This document shows, piece by piece, positions 54,420 through 64,000 of a DNA stretch of 64,000 bases; the first letter of the stretch is position 1, and every line of letters starts with the position of its first letter. The notes under the pieces were generated by a model. It saw nothing but the letters and a program-made list of their open reading frames with translations. It searched no databases and was not told the origin of the DNA. Both the position numbers and the translations under genes were made by a program. The DNA is taken from the NCBI GenBank assembly GCA_018402735.1, contig JAGYIF010000001.1:310001-374000 (forward strand). The letters are read 5' to 3'. Origin of the DNA: Pelagibacteraceae bacterium. GTDB taxonomy: Bacteria; Pseudomonadota; Alphaproteobacteria; Pelagibacterales; Pelagibacteraceae.

Positions 54420-55384
54420 GCAATTTATTAAATTCTAATATTCAATTCAAACAGTTATTTTTATATCAATTATATTTTTTTATAATGATTAGCTTTTTTT
54501 TAGTTATAGCTAATTACAATAATAAATTGACTGAAGATATTTATTTATATGTTTGCTTTATCCTCATTGCAACCATGGGCATTTCTCATGGCGCGTTAGA
54601 TAACCAGAAAGGTAGGTATATTTTAAAAACTAAATTTCCGAAATATTGGTCTTTGTTTTTTTATGGTTCATATATTAGTTGTTTACTATTTGTTTTGCTA
54701 TTTTGGATTAATTTCCCATTAATTACCTTGTGTATTTTCTTTATAATTTCTTCCTTTCATTTTGGTCATGAAGATTTAGAAATATTTCTTAGTAAAAAAA
54801 ATAAATTTGATTATTATTTTTATTTTTTGAGGGGATTTATCATAATCACTTCATCCTTATATTTTAATTACGAAGAGACTCTTGCATTTATAAATATTCT
54901 TTTACTAAATCAGACCACTCTAACTCTGAGTAAATATTTTTTTACTTATGGATATTACATCAATTTATTTTTTTTAATGTTGTTAATTTTCGTCTATTTT
55001 TTTTATAATTATATTGAGAAAAAAGAAGTGTTGATCATAACTTCAGAAATCGTCTTTATAATAATTCTATTTAAATATCTTCCTCTAATTATTGCTTTTA
55101 CTGTATATTTTTGTTTTATGCATTCAACAAAGCACATTTTATCTTTGTCTATGGAACTTGATCATAAAAATCTACTACATGGAATTAAAAAATTTATGCT
55201 CAAATCTATTCCTTTAACGCTTATTACTTTTGTAAGTGCGCTAATAATGTTAATTTATTTGCAAAACAATTTTTCAATTAATGACTCAATGTTAAAAATT
55301 ATTTTTATAGGCTTGGCCTCACTAACATTGCCTCATATTATGCTTGAATATATTTATGGAAAGTACAAACAGAAATTTAAATAA
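54416..55384 (+). CDS. blh: Beta-carotene 15,15'-dioxygenase, Brp/Blh family
   Basis: 322 residues, polytopic membrane protein. It cleaves beta-carotene into two retinals, the chromophore of proteorhodopsin. The iron-binding His motifs are present: MGISHGALDNQ, SSFHFGHEDLE, CFMHSTKHILSLSMELDH and LTLPHIMLEY. Together with crtI-B-Y it makes a complete route from phytoene to retinal. No opsin gene is in the window. It overlaps crtY by four bases, and its last 29 bases overlap ispH. Confidence 0.95.
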   Translation: MSNLLNSNIQFKQLFLYQLYFFIMISFFLVIANYNNKLTEDIYLYVCFILIATMGISHGALDNQKGRYILKTKFPKYWSLFFYGSYISCLLFVLLFWINFPLITLCIFFIISSFHFGHEDLEIFLSKKNKFDYYFYFLRGFIIITSSLYFNYEETLAFINILLLNQTTLTLSKYFFTYGYYINLFFLMLLIFVYFFYNYIEKKEVLIITSEIVFIIILFKYLPLIIAFTVYFCFMHSTKHILSLSMELDHKNLLHGIKKFMLKSIPLTLITFVSALIMLIYLQNNFSINDSMLKIIFIGLASLTLPHIMLEYIYGKYKQKFK

Positions 55385-56318
55385 ACTAAATATTTTTTTA
55401 GCAAGTCCTAGAGGATTTTGTGCTGGGGTTGACCGGGCGGTTGAGATTGTAAAAAAAACAATAGAAAAGTTTGGAACACCAGTTTATGTTCGACATGAAA
55501 TTGTGCACAATAAGCATGTTGTTGAAGATCTTAAGAATATTGGCACCATTTTTGTTACAGAACTAGATGAAATTGAAGATAAGACCAGACCTGTTATTTT
55601 TTCTGCTCATGGAGTATCTAAAAAAGTAGTCGAAACAGCTAAATTTAAAAATCTTTTTTATATTGATGCAACTTGTCCTTTGGTTTCTAAAGTTCATCGA
55701 GAAGCCGAACAACTTCATAAGCAGGGCTATAATATATTTTTAATAGGTCATGAAAATCACCCAGAAGTTATTGGAACGATGGGACAACTAGACAATAATC
55801 AAATTACACTGATCCAATCTAAAAATGATGTTTCTAATATCTCACTTAAAAATGAAAATGATAAATATGCCTATATTACTCAAACTACACTTTCTATTGA
55901 TGACACTAGAGAAATAATTGATGCTTTAAAAGAAAAAATACCAACTATTAAAGCGCCCATTAAAGAAGATATATGTTATGCCACAACCAATAGACAAGGT
56001 GCGGTTAAATTTATTGCTCAAAAGTGCGACTTATTTCTAATTATTGGTAGTCCAAATTCCTCTAACTCTCTAAGATTAGTAGAAGTTGCAAAAAAAAACG
56101 GATGTAAAAATAGCATGTTGTTACATGATGGTGTTGCCTTTCCTAAAAAAGACATCTTGCAAAGCAACAATTTAGGAATCTCGTCTGGAGCTTCAGCTCC
56201 AGAAATACTTATTCAAAATTTAATTAAGGAAATTGCTAAATTAAGAAAAGTTAAAATTGAAGAAATATCTACAGCTGTTGAGAATATTACTTTTAAACTT
56301 CCATCTAATTTGAAGTAA
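55356..56318 (+). CDS. ispH: 4-hydroxy-3-methylbut-2-enyl diphosphate reductase
   Basis: 320 residues from the ATG at 55356; a TTG four codons earlier also exists. IspH gives IPP and DMAPP, the last step of the MEP pathway. The three cluster-binding cysteines are in SPRGFCAGVDRA (C22), DATCPLVSKVH and EDICYATTNRQGAV, and the GSPNSSNSLRLVEVA motif is intact. It overlaps blh by 29 bases, so isoprenoid supply is translationally tied to retinal synthesis. Downstream is the standard ispH-thrB-rnhA order. Confidence 0.97.
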   Translation: MESTNRNLNKLNIFLASPRGFCAGVDRAVEIVKKTIEKFGTPVYVRHEIVHNKHVVEDLKNIGTIFVTELDEIEDKTRPVIFSAHGVSKKVVETAKFKNLFYIDATCPLVSKVHREAEQLHKQGYNIFLIGHENHPEVIGTMGQLDNNQITLIQSKNDVSNISLKNENDKYAYITQTTLSIDDTREIIDALKEKIPTIKAPIKEDICYATTNRQGAVKFIAQKCDLFLIIGSPNSSNSLRLVEVAKKNGCKNSMLLHDGVAFPKKDILQSNNLGISSGASAPEILIQNLIKEIAKLRKVKIEEISTAVENITFKLPSNLK

Positions 56319-57259
56319 TGGCCATATATACAAAATTATCATTTGTAGAGGTTGTTAAAATTTTAAAAAATTATTCTCTTGGAAACTTAAATAGCTTAAG
56401 AGGAATAAAAGAGGGTATCGAAAATTCTAATTATTTACTTAATACGTCCAGTGGAAAATATATTTTAACTATTTATGAAAAAAGAGTTAATACCAAAGAG
56501 CTTCCCTTTTTTATAAATCTAATGTCTCATTTAAGTTCAAATAAAATAATTTGTCCAACACCTATCTCAAATAATTCTGGAACTTATATTTTTAAAATCA
56601 AGAATAAATATGCATCTATTAGTGGCTTTGTTCAAGGTAAGGGCAAGTTAAATCATTCTATAACTGCGTGCAAAAGTATAGGAAAAAATATTGCCAAACT
56701 ACATTTAGCAACTAAGAATTTAAAAATAACAAGAAAAAATAATCTATCAATTAACTCTTGGATCAAACTTAATAATTCAATCAAAAATAAAGCAAATCTT
56801 AAAATTCCTGGAATACATTTTTTTATAAATAAAATTTTACAAAAATTAAAAAATAATTGGCCTAATAATATTCCTAAAGGAATTATTCATGCTGATCTTT
56901 TTCCAGATAATATATTTTTTTTGAAAAATAAATTTAGTGGATTCATTGACTTCTATTTTGCTTGTAATGACTTTTTAGTTTATGATTTGGCAATATGCAT
57001 CAACGCAATTTGTTTTAATAAAAAAAATAAATTAGATAATCAGAAAGTTTCTGCTATTTTACAAGGCTACTCATCTATTAGAAAACTAAAAAAAATTGAA
57101 TTAGATGCGCTGCCAAATTTATTAATGGGAGCAGCAATTAGATTTTTTCTCACTAGATTGCATGATTCAATTTATTTACAAAGAGATGCAATTGTAAAAG
57201 TAAAAGACCCTATTGAGTATTTAAATAAAATTGTATTTCATAATACAACAACTCGTTAA
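56318..57259 (+). CDS. thrB: Homoserine kinase (type II, APH-fold)
   Basis: 313 residues. Phosphorylates homoserine in threonine synthesis. It belongs to the aminoglycoside-phosphotransferase fold: IKEGIENSNYLLNTSSGKYI, the catalytic loop GIIHADLFPDNIFF (where the family often has HGDLFxxN) and the Mg-binding GFIDFYFA. Its partner thrC is nearby on the other strand. It overlaps ispH by one base. Confidence 0.93.
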   Translation: MAIYTKLSFVEVVKILKNYSLGNLNSLRGIKEGIENSNYLLNTSSGKYILTIYEKRVNTKELPFFINLMSHLSSNKIICPTPISNNSGTYIFKIKNKYASISGFVQGKGKLNHSITACKSIGKNIAKLHLATKNLKITRKNNLSINSWIKLNNSIKNKANLKIPGIHFFINKILQKLKNNWPNNIPKGIIHADLFPDNIFFLKNKFSGFIDFYFACNDFLVYDLAICINAICFNKKNKLDNQKVSAILQGYSSIRKLKKIELDALPNLLMGAAIRFFLTRLHDSIYLQRDAIVKVKDPIEYLNKIVFHNTTTR

Positions 57260-57273
57260 GTATTATTATAATA

Positions 57274-57708
57274 ATGAAAAATAAAACTATAATTTATACC
57301 GATGGAGCTTGCTCGGGTAACCCAGGAAAAGGTGGTTGGGCCGCTGTCATTATAAACAATAACAATGAGAAAATACTGTCCGGGTCTGAACCATTAACGA
57401 CAAATAATAAAATGGAATTACTAGCTGTAATAAATGCCTTAAAATCAATTTCTTCTGACGATATAATAATCTTCACTGACTCAAAATATGTAAAGGATGG
57501 AATAGAAAGCTGGATCATTAATTGGAAAAAAAATGGATGGATGACAGCTGCGAAACAACCTGTAAAAAATAAAGATTTATGGGCTCAGTTAGATGAATTA
57601 AGAGAAAATAAAAATATTGAATGGAAATGGGTTAAGGGACACTCTGATAATAAATATAATAATATGGTTGATGAAATTGCAAGAAAGGCCGTTAACTCTG
57701 AGGACTAG
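57274..57708 (+). CDS. rnhA: Ribonuclease HI
   Basis: 144 residues. Degrades the RNA strand of RNA-DNA hybrids. The catalytic D-E-D-D set is visible: Asp10 in YTDGACSGNPGKGGW, Glu in NNKMELLAVI, Asp in IFTDSKYVKDGI and Asp in NNMVDEIARKA; the basic handle WKKNGWMTAAKQPVKNKDLW is also present. Its 3' end overlaps that of the convergent thrC by 17 bases. Confidence 0.98.
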   Translation: MKNKTIIYTDGACSGNPGKGGWAAVIINNNNEKILSGSEPLTTNNKMELLAVINALKSISSDDIIIFTDSKYVKDGIESWIINWKKNGWMTAAKQPVKNKDLWAQLDELRENKNIEWKWVKGHSDNKYNNMVDEIARKAVNSED

Positions 57709-59095
57709 AAGCTTTATTTTGAATATACTTTTTTATTAATTCTAAATCATTTTGCAAGACTGTAAAATTTTCTTTCTTCTTATAAATATTTTTAACAAAT
57801 TCTGGTATCGGAGGATCATTATTTATTGCCTTAATTATCGATTCTGGGAACTTGCATGGATGCGCTGTTTCAAAACAAAAATAAGACAAACTATCTTTAA
57901 AATTATTATATTTTTTTAAAGCTTTAAATCCAATTGCTGAATGAGGATCAATAACAAATTTAGTAGAAGCATAAACTTCCTTAATTGTTTGTAAAGTTTC
58001 GTCCTCACTAATACTCAAAGCTACAAAGTTTTCTTGAAGTTTTTTTAATTCTTCATTTGATAATTGAAATTCTTTTTTTTCTTTTAAATCATTCATTAAT
58101 GAAACAACTCTGGAGTCGCTTTGTTCACAAATATCAAAAACAATTCTCTCAAAATTACTAGCTACTTGAATATCCATACTGGGAGAAATAGATGGATTAA
58201 CAGTTGATGGTTTATACAATCCTGTTTGTAAACATTTTTCCAATAAATTGTTATGGTTACTTGCAATCATTAATTTTTCAATAGGCAGCCCCATTTGTTT
58301 AGCTATATAACCTGCATAAACATCTCCAAAATTACCTGTTGGAACCGAAACTACCATTTGTTTTTCTGGATGTTCTTGCTGAAGATAAATAAAAAAATAA
58401 TATACTATTTGCGCAACTATTCTTGCCCAATTAATGGAGTTTACTCCTGACATCTGGATACTATTTCTAAAATTCTTATCATTAAACATTTCTTTGACTA
58501 AATACTGACAATCATCAAAAGTCCCCTTGACCGCTATATTGTATATATTGGGGTCCAATATAGTTGTCATAAGTCTTCTTTGAGTCTCAGACACCTTATT
58601 TTCTGGATGTAATACAAAAATATTTACATATTTTTTATTTTTAAAAGCATCGATTGCTGCCGCTCCTGTATCGCCTGATGTGGCGGTAACTAAATTCATT
58701 TTATTTTTACTTATACCAAGTACATAATCATACATATGTCCCAATACTTGCATGGCCACGTCTTTAAAAGCCAATGTTGGCCCGTGGTATAGTTCTACAC
58801 AAAAAATATTGTCTATTTTTTTAAGATCGATAATTTTCTTACTTCTAAAAACAGAATAAGACTTGTTTATAATTTTTCTCAAGTCTGCGGCGGGAAAAGT
58901 ATCGCCGGTAAATCTTTTAAAAATTTCATAAGAGAGTTCTTGAAAAGAAAAATTTTTCATTTCTTTTATTTCTTTTAAAGTCATTTTTGGCAGAAGCTTT
59001 GGCACATACAAACCGCCGTCTGAAGCAAGTGCATTGAGGAAAATTTCTTCAAAATTGTAGATTTTTTTCTTATTTCTCGTGCTATAATACTGCAT
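57692..59095 (-). CDS. thrC: Threonine synthase
   Basis: 467 residues, PLP enzyme converting phosphohomoserine to threonine. The N-terminal YSTRNKKKIYNFEEIFLNAL, PLP Lys in GPTLAFKDVAMQ, the SGDTGAAAI phosphate-binding block and VPTGNFGDVYAGYIAKQMG identify the class 2 (proteobacterial/fungal) form. It lies directly downstream of the cytochrome oxidase assembly genes, two bases after surf1, as in other alphaproteobacteria. Confidence 0.97.
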   Translation of the reverse strand: MQYYSTRNKKKIYNFEEIFLNALASDGGLYVPKLLPKMTLKEIKEMKNFSFQELSYEIFKRFTGDTFPAADLRKIINKSYSVFRSKKIIDLKKIDNIFCVELYHGPTLAFKDVAMQVLGHMYDYVLGISKNKMNLVTATSGDTGAAAIDAFKNKKYVNIFVLHPENKVSETQRRLMTTILDPNIYNIAVKGTFDDCQYLVKEMFNDKNFRNSIQMSGVNSINWARIVAQIVYYFFIYLQQEHPEKQMVVSVPTGNFGDVYAGYIAKQMGLPIEKLMIASNHNNLLEKCLQTGLYKPSTVNPSISPSMDIQVASNFERIVFDICEQSDSRVVSLMNDLKEKKEFQLSNEELKKLQENFVALSISEDETLQTIKEVYASTKFVIDPHSAIGFKALKKYNNFKDSLSYFCFETAHPCKFPESIIKAINNDPPIPEFVKNIYKKKENFTVLQNDLELIKKYIQNKASSPQS

Positions 59096-59097
59096 AT

Positions 59098-59751
59098 TTA
59101 TTTATATCTCTTTTTGTAATACCAAAAAGCAATTATTATACAAAAGCCCAATACAAACCAAGTAATGGCGTACTGCAAATGATTGTTGGATATATTTATA
59201 TTCAAATTATTTTGCAAAACAGGGAAGTTCTGATCTTTTCCAGTTTGAATAACTACATAGGGATAAATAGAAATTTTTAAATTATATTCGAGTTTATCCC
59301 TATCTAAATAATATAAGAAATTTTCTTTTGGGTTGTTGTCGGGAGTAAACATTCCTTTCGATTTTAAAGGATGCAGAACTCCTTCAAAACTATAAACATC
59401 TTGATTATTAGTCATCATAGATTTTTCAATTTTTTCAACCCAGCCTCTTTGAATAATTACTGCATCGGTTGTATTGAGTTGTAAAATTGATACTAAATTA
59501 AAACCATATTTTCCTTTTTCATTTAAACGATAAACAAAGTAATTATTTTTAAACAGAATTCCTTGTGATTTAACTTTTTGATAATTTTTAATATTCTCAG
59601 TAATTAATGATTTTGCTGGTTGTGATATAGATAAATTAATATCTTTAATAAGATCTTTTTTCCATTGCAATCTTACTAACTGCCAACCTCCTAAGCTAAA
59701 GAGAATAAATATTATAAATATTGAAAAAATAGAAAAAAGGTTTTTATTCAA
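59098..59751 (-). CDS. SURF1-family cytochrome oxidase assembly protein
   Basis: 217 residues. Two terminal membrane helices (FIIFILFSLGGWQLVRLQ and YAITWFVLGFCIIIAFWYY) flank a periplasmic domain, the SURF1 topology. The family block GGWQLVRLQWKKDLI and VIIQRGWVEK are present. SURF1 helps insert heme a into CoxA. It lies between coxC and thrC, seven bases from coxC. Confidence 0.92.
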   Translation of the reverse strand: MNKNLFSIFSIFIIFILFSLGGWQLVRLQWKKDLIKDINLSISQPAKSLITENIKNYQKVKSQGILFKNNYFVYRLNEKGKYGFNLVSILQLNTTDAVIIQRGWVEKIEKSMMTNNQDVYSFEGVLHPLKSKGMFTPDNNPKENFLYYLDRDKLEYNLKISIYPYVVIQTGKDQNFPVLQNNLNINISNNHLQYAITWFVLGFCIIIAFWYYKKRYK

Positions 59752-59757
59752 AAAAAA

Positions 59758-60549
59758 TTAACTGCCCCAAATATAAATAGCAGCAAACAAGAATAACCAC
59801 ACTACGTCCACAAAATGCCAATACCAAGCCGCTGATTCAAACCCAAAATGATGATCTGGAGTGTAATGACCTTTCTTAGCTCTAAATAAACATACAGCTA
59901 AAAATATAGTTCCAATTAAAACATGAAAACCATGAAAACCAGTTGCCATATAAAAGGTGGATCCATAGATTCCTGAACTTATTTTAAATGGAGCCACTAC
60001 GTACTCGTAAACTTGGAAAAGGGTAAAAATACTTCCCAGGATAACAGTTAGTAAAAGACCCTGAACAAGACCTTTTCTGTCGTTTTCAAGTAATGCATGG
60101 TGCGCCCAGGTTACCGTGGTTCCAGATAGTAATAAAATTAAAGTGTTAATTAGAGGAATGTGCCAGGGATCTAAAGTTTGAATACCTTTAGGTGGCCAGA
60201 TTCCACCAATTATTTGATCTGGAAATAAACTTGCATCGAAATACGCCCAGAACCAAGCAACAAAAAACATAACTTCTGAAGCTATGAATAAAATCATCCC
60301 ATATCTATGACTAATTTGAACAACCGGTGTATGATCGCCTTTGTGTTGAGCCTCTATCACCACATCTCTAAACCACATAAATACTGCATAAAAAAGGACA
60401 CCCAAGCCAATAAATAACATCCATAAATTTTTTGTTGAAAAATAATAAACAGCACCAAGTCCAACAATCAAAGCTGAAAAGGAAACGACTATTGGCCAGG
60501 GACTTGGATCTACTAAATGGTAATCGTGTTTTTTTTCTGCTGAAGACAT
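59758..60549 (-). CDS. coxC: Cytochrome c oxidase subunit III
   Basis: 263 residues with seven membrane helices. Family blocks: HDYHLVDPSPWPIVVSFSAL, FIASEVMFFVAWFWAYFDAS, GIQTLDPWHIPLINTLILL, FYMATGFHGFHVLIGTIFL and ESAAWYWHFVDVVWLFLF. It is part of the aa3 oxidase core and lies two bases after ctaG. Confidence 0.98.
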   Translation of the reverse strand: MSSAEKKHDYHLVDPSPWPIVVSFSALIVGLGAVYYFSTKNLWMLFIGLGVLFYAVFMWFRDVVIEAQHKGDHTPVVQISHRYGMILFIASEVMFFVAWFWAYFDASLFPDQIIGGIWPPKGIQTLDPWHIPLINTLILLLSGTTVTWAHHALLENDRKGLVQGLLLTVILGSIFTLFQVYEYVVAPFKISSGIYGSTFYMATGFHGFHVLIGTIFLAVCLFRAKKGHYTPDHHFGFESAAWYWHFVDVVWLFLFAAIYIWGS

Positions 60550-60551
60550 AA

Positions 60552-61091
60552 TTATTTTTTAAACTTATCTACTTCAAATAATGTGTAAGATAAAGTGATA
60601 TCTTTTACATTTTTTGTCTGTGGGTCGTTGGCAATTTCTGGGTCAATATAATAAGAAACATTAAATTCTCTTTTTCCTTTAATTGGAATTGCTTGTTGTT
60701 CAAAACAAAAGCACTCTAATTTATTAAAATACTTACCAACAGAATCTGGTGATACATTAAAAGTTGAAATAACTTTTATAATATTAGGGCTTTGATTTGT
60801 GACAACAAATGCTGCGTTTCTTATCTCGCCTGGCTTTATATCGAGTTTATTTTCTTTTATTTCAAATCGTACATCTAAGTTGCCAGCAATGTTGGTATCA
60901 AATCTCATTCCAATATTTTTGTCCACTACTACATTAGGAATCATAGTTGTTTTTTGAGTTGTACCTCCAAACCCAGTTACACGGCAAAAAAGATCATACA
61001 AAGGAACTGACGCAAAGGATAAACCTAGCATAATAAAAAAAATAGCAACCAGATACATTGGGTTTAGTTTTTTTTCTTTTAATGTGCTCAT
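60552..61091 (-). CDS. ctaG: Cytochrome c oxidase assembly protein CtaG (Cox11)
   Basis: 179 residues. An N-terminal membrane helix (YLVAIFFIMLGLSFASVPLY) is followed by a periplasmic Cox11 domain: LFCRVTGFGGTTQ and the copper-binding CFCF in KLECFCFEQQAI. It delivers copper to the CuB site of CoxA. Its ATG overlaps the TGA of a 38-residue membrane protein gene. Confidence 0.97.
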   Translation of the reverse strand: MSTLKEKKLNPMYLVAIFFIMLGLSFASVPLYDLFCRVTGFGGTTQKTTMIPNVVVDKNIGMRFDTNIAGNLDVRFEIKENKLDIKPGEIRNAAFVVTNQSPNIIKVISTFNVSPDSVGKYFNKLECFCFEQQAIPIKGKREFNVSYYIDPEIANDPQTKNVKDITLSYTLFEVDKFKK

Positions 61092-61204
61092 AGTGCCCTA
61101 TTAAAAATTCCTCCACTGATGTTATGAATGGTATAGAAAAAGAAAAAAACCATAAATGCAACCAATATCCACGCAATCAATTTATTTTTATTTTTAAGTT
61201 TCAT
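61088..61204 (-). CDS. 38-residue single-span membrane protein in the cox operon
   Basis: A short reading frame fills the gap between ctaB and ctaG: MKLKNKNKLIAWILVAFM, then a hydrophobic FFFFY run and a short polar tail ending NRAL. It has a Lys-rich cytoplasmic start and one membrane helix. Its TGA overlaps the ctaG ATG by three bases (ATGA), and its start lies two bases after ctaB ends, so it fits the operon exactly. Alphaproteobacterial cox operons often have a small membrane ORF (CoxF-like) at this place; assignment to that group is inferred. Confidence 0.75.
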   Translation of the reverse strand: MKLKNKNKLIAWILVAFMVFFFFYTIHNISGGIFNRAL

Positions 61205-61206
61205 AA

Positions 61207-62115
61207 TTAAATAAAGAAATAGTTATCGATTAAAATAGTTGAAAAAATAAAAAATAAGTAAAATATTGAATATACAAATATATTTCGAGCAATCTTATGA
61301 GAAGCTGGTTTCGCTTTAGTGATTAGAAGTTTAAAAGATAAAAAAATATAAAATAATCCAAAAAACGAGGAGAATATCAAATTAGAATAACTTGCAAAAT
61401 TAAGAAAGTATGGAGCTAAAGTTACTGGCCAAAGAATAATGGAGTAAAATAAAATATTTTTCTTAGTTACTTCCTCTCCACTTACGACAGAAAGCATGGG
61501 TATTTTTGCTTTTTTGTAATCTTCATTTTTATAAAGGCTTAATGCCCAAAAATGAGATGGCGTCCAAAGAAATATAATAAGAAACAAAACAATTGGTTCT
61601 ATTGAAATACTATTTGTAGAAATTGCCCAACCTATCACAGGAGGAAAAGAACCGGCAGCTCCCCCTATTACAATATTTTGCGGAGTGCTTCGTTTCAGCC
61701 ATATAGTATAGACAAAAATATAAAAAAGAATTGTTATAGCTAAAATTATGGCTGCTAATAAATTAGAAAACCAATACAAACCTATTACTGATACAAAAGA
61801 CAGAACTGTACCGAAGATTAATGCGTGTTTATTTGTAACTTTACCGAGAGGAATTGGTCTCAAGCAGGTTCTAGACATAATTCCGTCAATCTCGGCGTCA
61901 TACCACATATTTAAAGCTCCAGCCGCTCCCGCTCCCAAAGCAACAAAAAATAGCGAAATTGCAGCAACGATAAAATCAGGCTTAGCAGGCGCAATAACTA
62001 TGCCCACCAAAGCAGTAAATATCACCAATGACATTACTCTTGGTTTCATCAATTCAAAAAAGCTTTTGAATATATTTGGGAAATTTTTTACCGATGACAA
62101 AGATACATCAGACAT
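61207..62115 (-). CDS. ctaB: Protoheme IX farnesyltransferase (heme o synthase)
   Basis: 302 residues, polytopic UbiA-family prenyltransferase. It adds farnesyl to heme b to form heme o, the precursor of heme a. Motifs: FELMKPRVMSLVIFTALVG, the Asp-rich NMWYDAEIDGIMSRTCLRP and the second loop SLYKNEDYKKAKIPMLSVV. It follows coxA on the same strand and uses the isoprenoid pathway represented here by ispE and ispH. Confidence 0.97.
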   Translation of the reverse strand: MSDVSLSSVKNFPNIFKSFFELMKPRVMSLVIFTALVGIVIAPAKPDFIVAAISLFFVALGAGAAGALNMWYDAEIDGIMSRTCLRPIPLGKVTNKHALIFGTVLSFVSVIGLYWFSNLLAAIILAITILFYIFVYTIWLKRSTPQNIVIGGAAGSFPPVIGWAISTNSISIEPIVLFLIIFLWTPSHFWALSLYKNEDYKKAKIPMLSVVSGEEVTKKNILFYSIILWPVTLAPYFLNFASYSNLIFSSFFGLFYIFLSFKLLITKAKPASHKIARNIFVYSIFYLFFIFSTILIDNYFFI

Positions 62116-62139
62116 CTATTTTTCCAAGCCTCTTCTCTA

Positions 62140-64000
<1,861 letters not shown>

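Overview
The window is a very AT-rich, extremely gene-dense piece of an alphaproteobacterial chromosome. The conserved alphaproteobacterial gene neighbourhoods (amidase-rnpB-mraZ, carAB, ilvE-MarR-response regulator, rnhB-ccrM-mutY-DUF721-DsbA-smc, split F0 ATP synthase operon, ispH-thrB-rnhA, coxBA-ctaB-ctaG-coxC-surf1-thrC), the full aerobic respiratory chain genes, the retinal-synthesis genes and the streamlined spacing together suggest a marine photoheterotroph of the SAR11 (Pelagibacterales) or AEGEAN-169/HIMB59 type. The lineage is inferred from content and was not tested by a search. No insertion sequence, prophage, CRISPR array or integration site was seen.

Layout. 1-2842 (minus strand): ftsZ (runs off the left edge), mraZ, the RNase P RNA and an AmpD-like amidase. 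2905-4270: mlaA and mlaC. 4443-8701 (minus): a CAU-anticodon tRNA, rpoD, dnaG and yqeY, so the house-keeping sigma factor, primase and yqeY lie together. 8812-13204: carA-carB. 13207-17035: a 2OG-Fe(II) oxygenase, an ELM1-family protein, trxB and aspC. 17049-22768: uvrB, an SDR pteridine-reductase-like gene, folB, uvrC, pgsA. 22773-28763: ilvE, then a PetP/PetR-like regulator pair with a histidine kinase, lgt, a MidA/NDUFAF7 methyltransferase and pgeF. 28795-32145: prs, rplY, pth, ychF. 32122-34749 (minus): petA-petB-petC for the cytochrome bc1 complex. 34829-37382: trmL, hemF, greA and a short CCA-adding enzyme. 37400-48357: tRNA-Gln, ispE, a TPR protein, a divergent uracil-DNA glycosylase, rnhB, ccrM, an FAD monooxygenase, mutY, a DciA-like protein, a DsbA-like protein and smc. 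48376-50709: atpI-atpB-atpE-atpF'-atpF. 50710-57708: a CDGSH protein, then crtI-crtB-crtY-blh-ispH-thrB-rnhA. 57692-64000 (minus): thrC, surf1, coxC, ctaG, a 38-residue membrane protein not usually called, ctaB, coxA and the 3' end of coxB.

The genes form a coherent aerobic, light-using cell: bc1 complex, aa3 oxidase with its heme and copper assembly factors, F0 ATP synthase, and the beta-carotene-to-retinal route that would supply a rhodopsin chromophore (the opsin and crtE are not in the window). Several proteins are reduced relative to their families: an SMC with no recognisable hinge, a DnaG primase that has lost three of four zinc ligands, a family-4-like uracil-DNA glycosylase with no cysteine at all, and a CCA-adding enzyme of only 250 residues. 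mraZ lies directly beside ftsZ, with none of the usual peptidoglycan and division genes between them.

There is no gene-free stretch longer than 300 bases. The largest is 4271-4442, which holds one long inverted repeat. Many convergent pairs touch or overlap, and three divergent pairs are separated by 13 bases or fewer.
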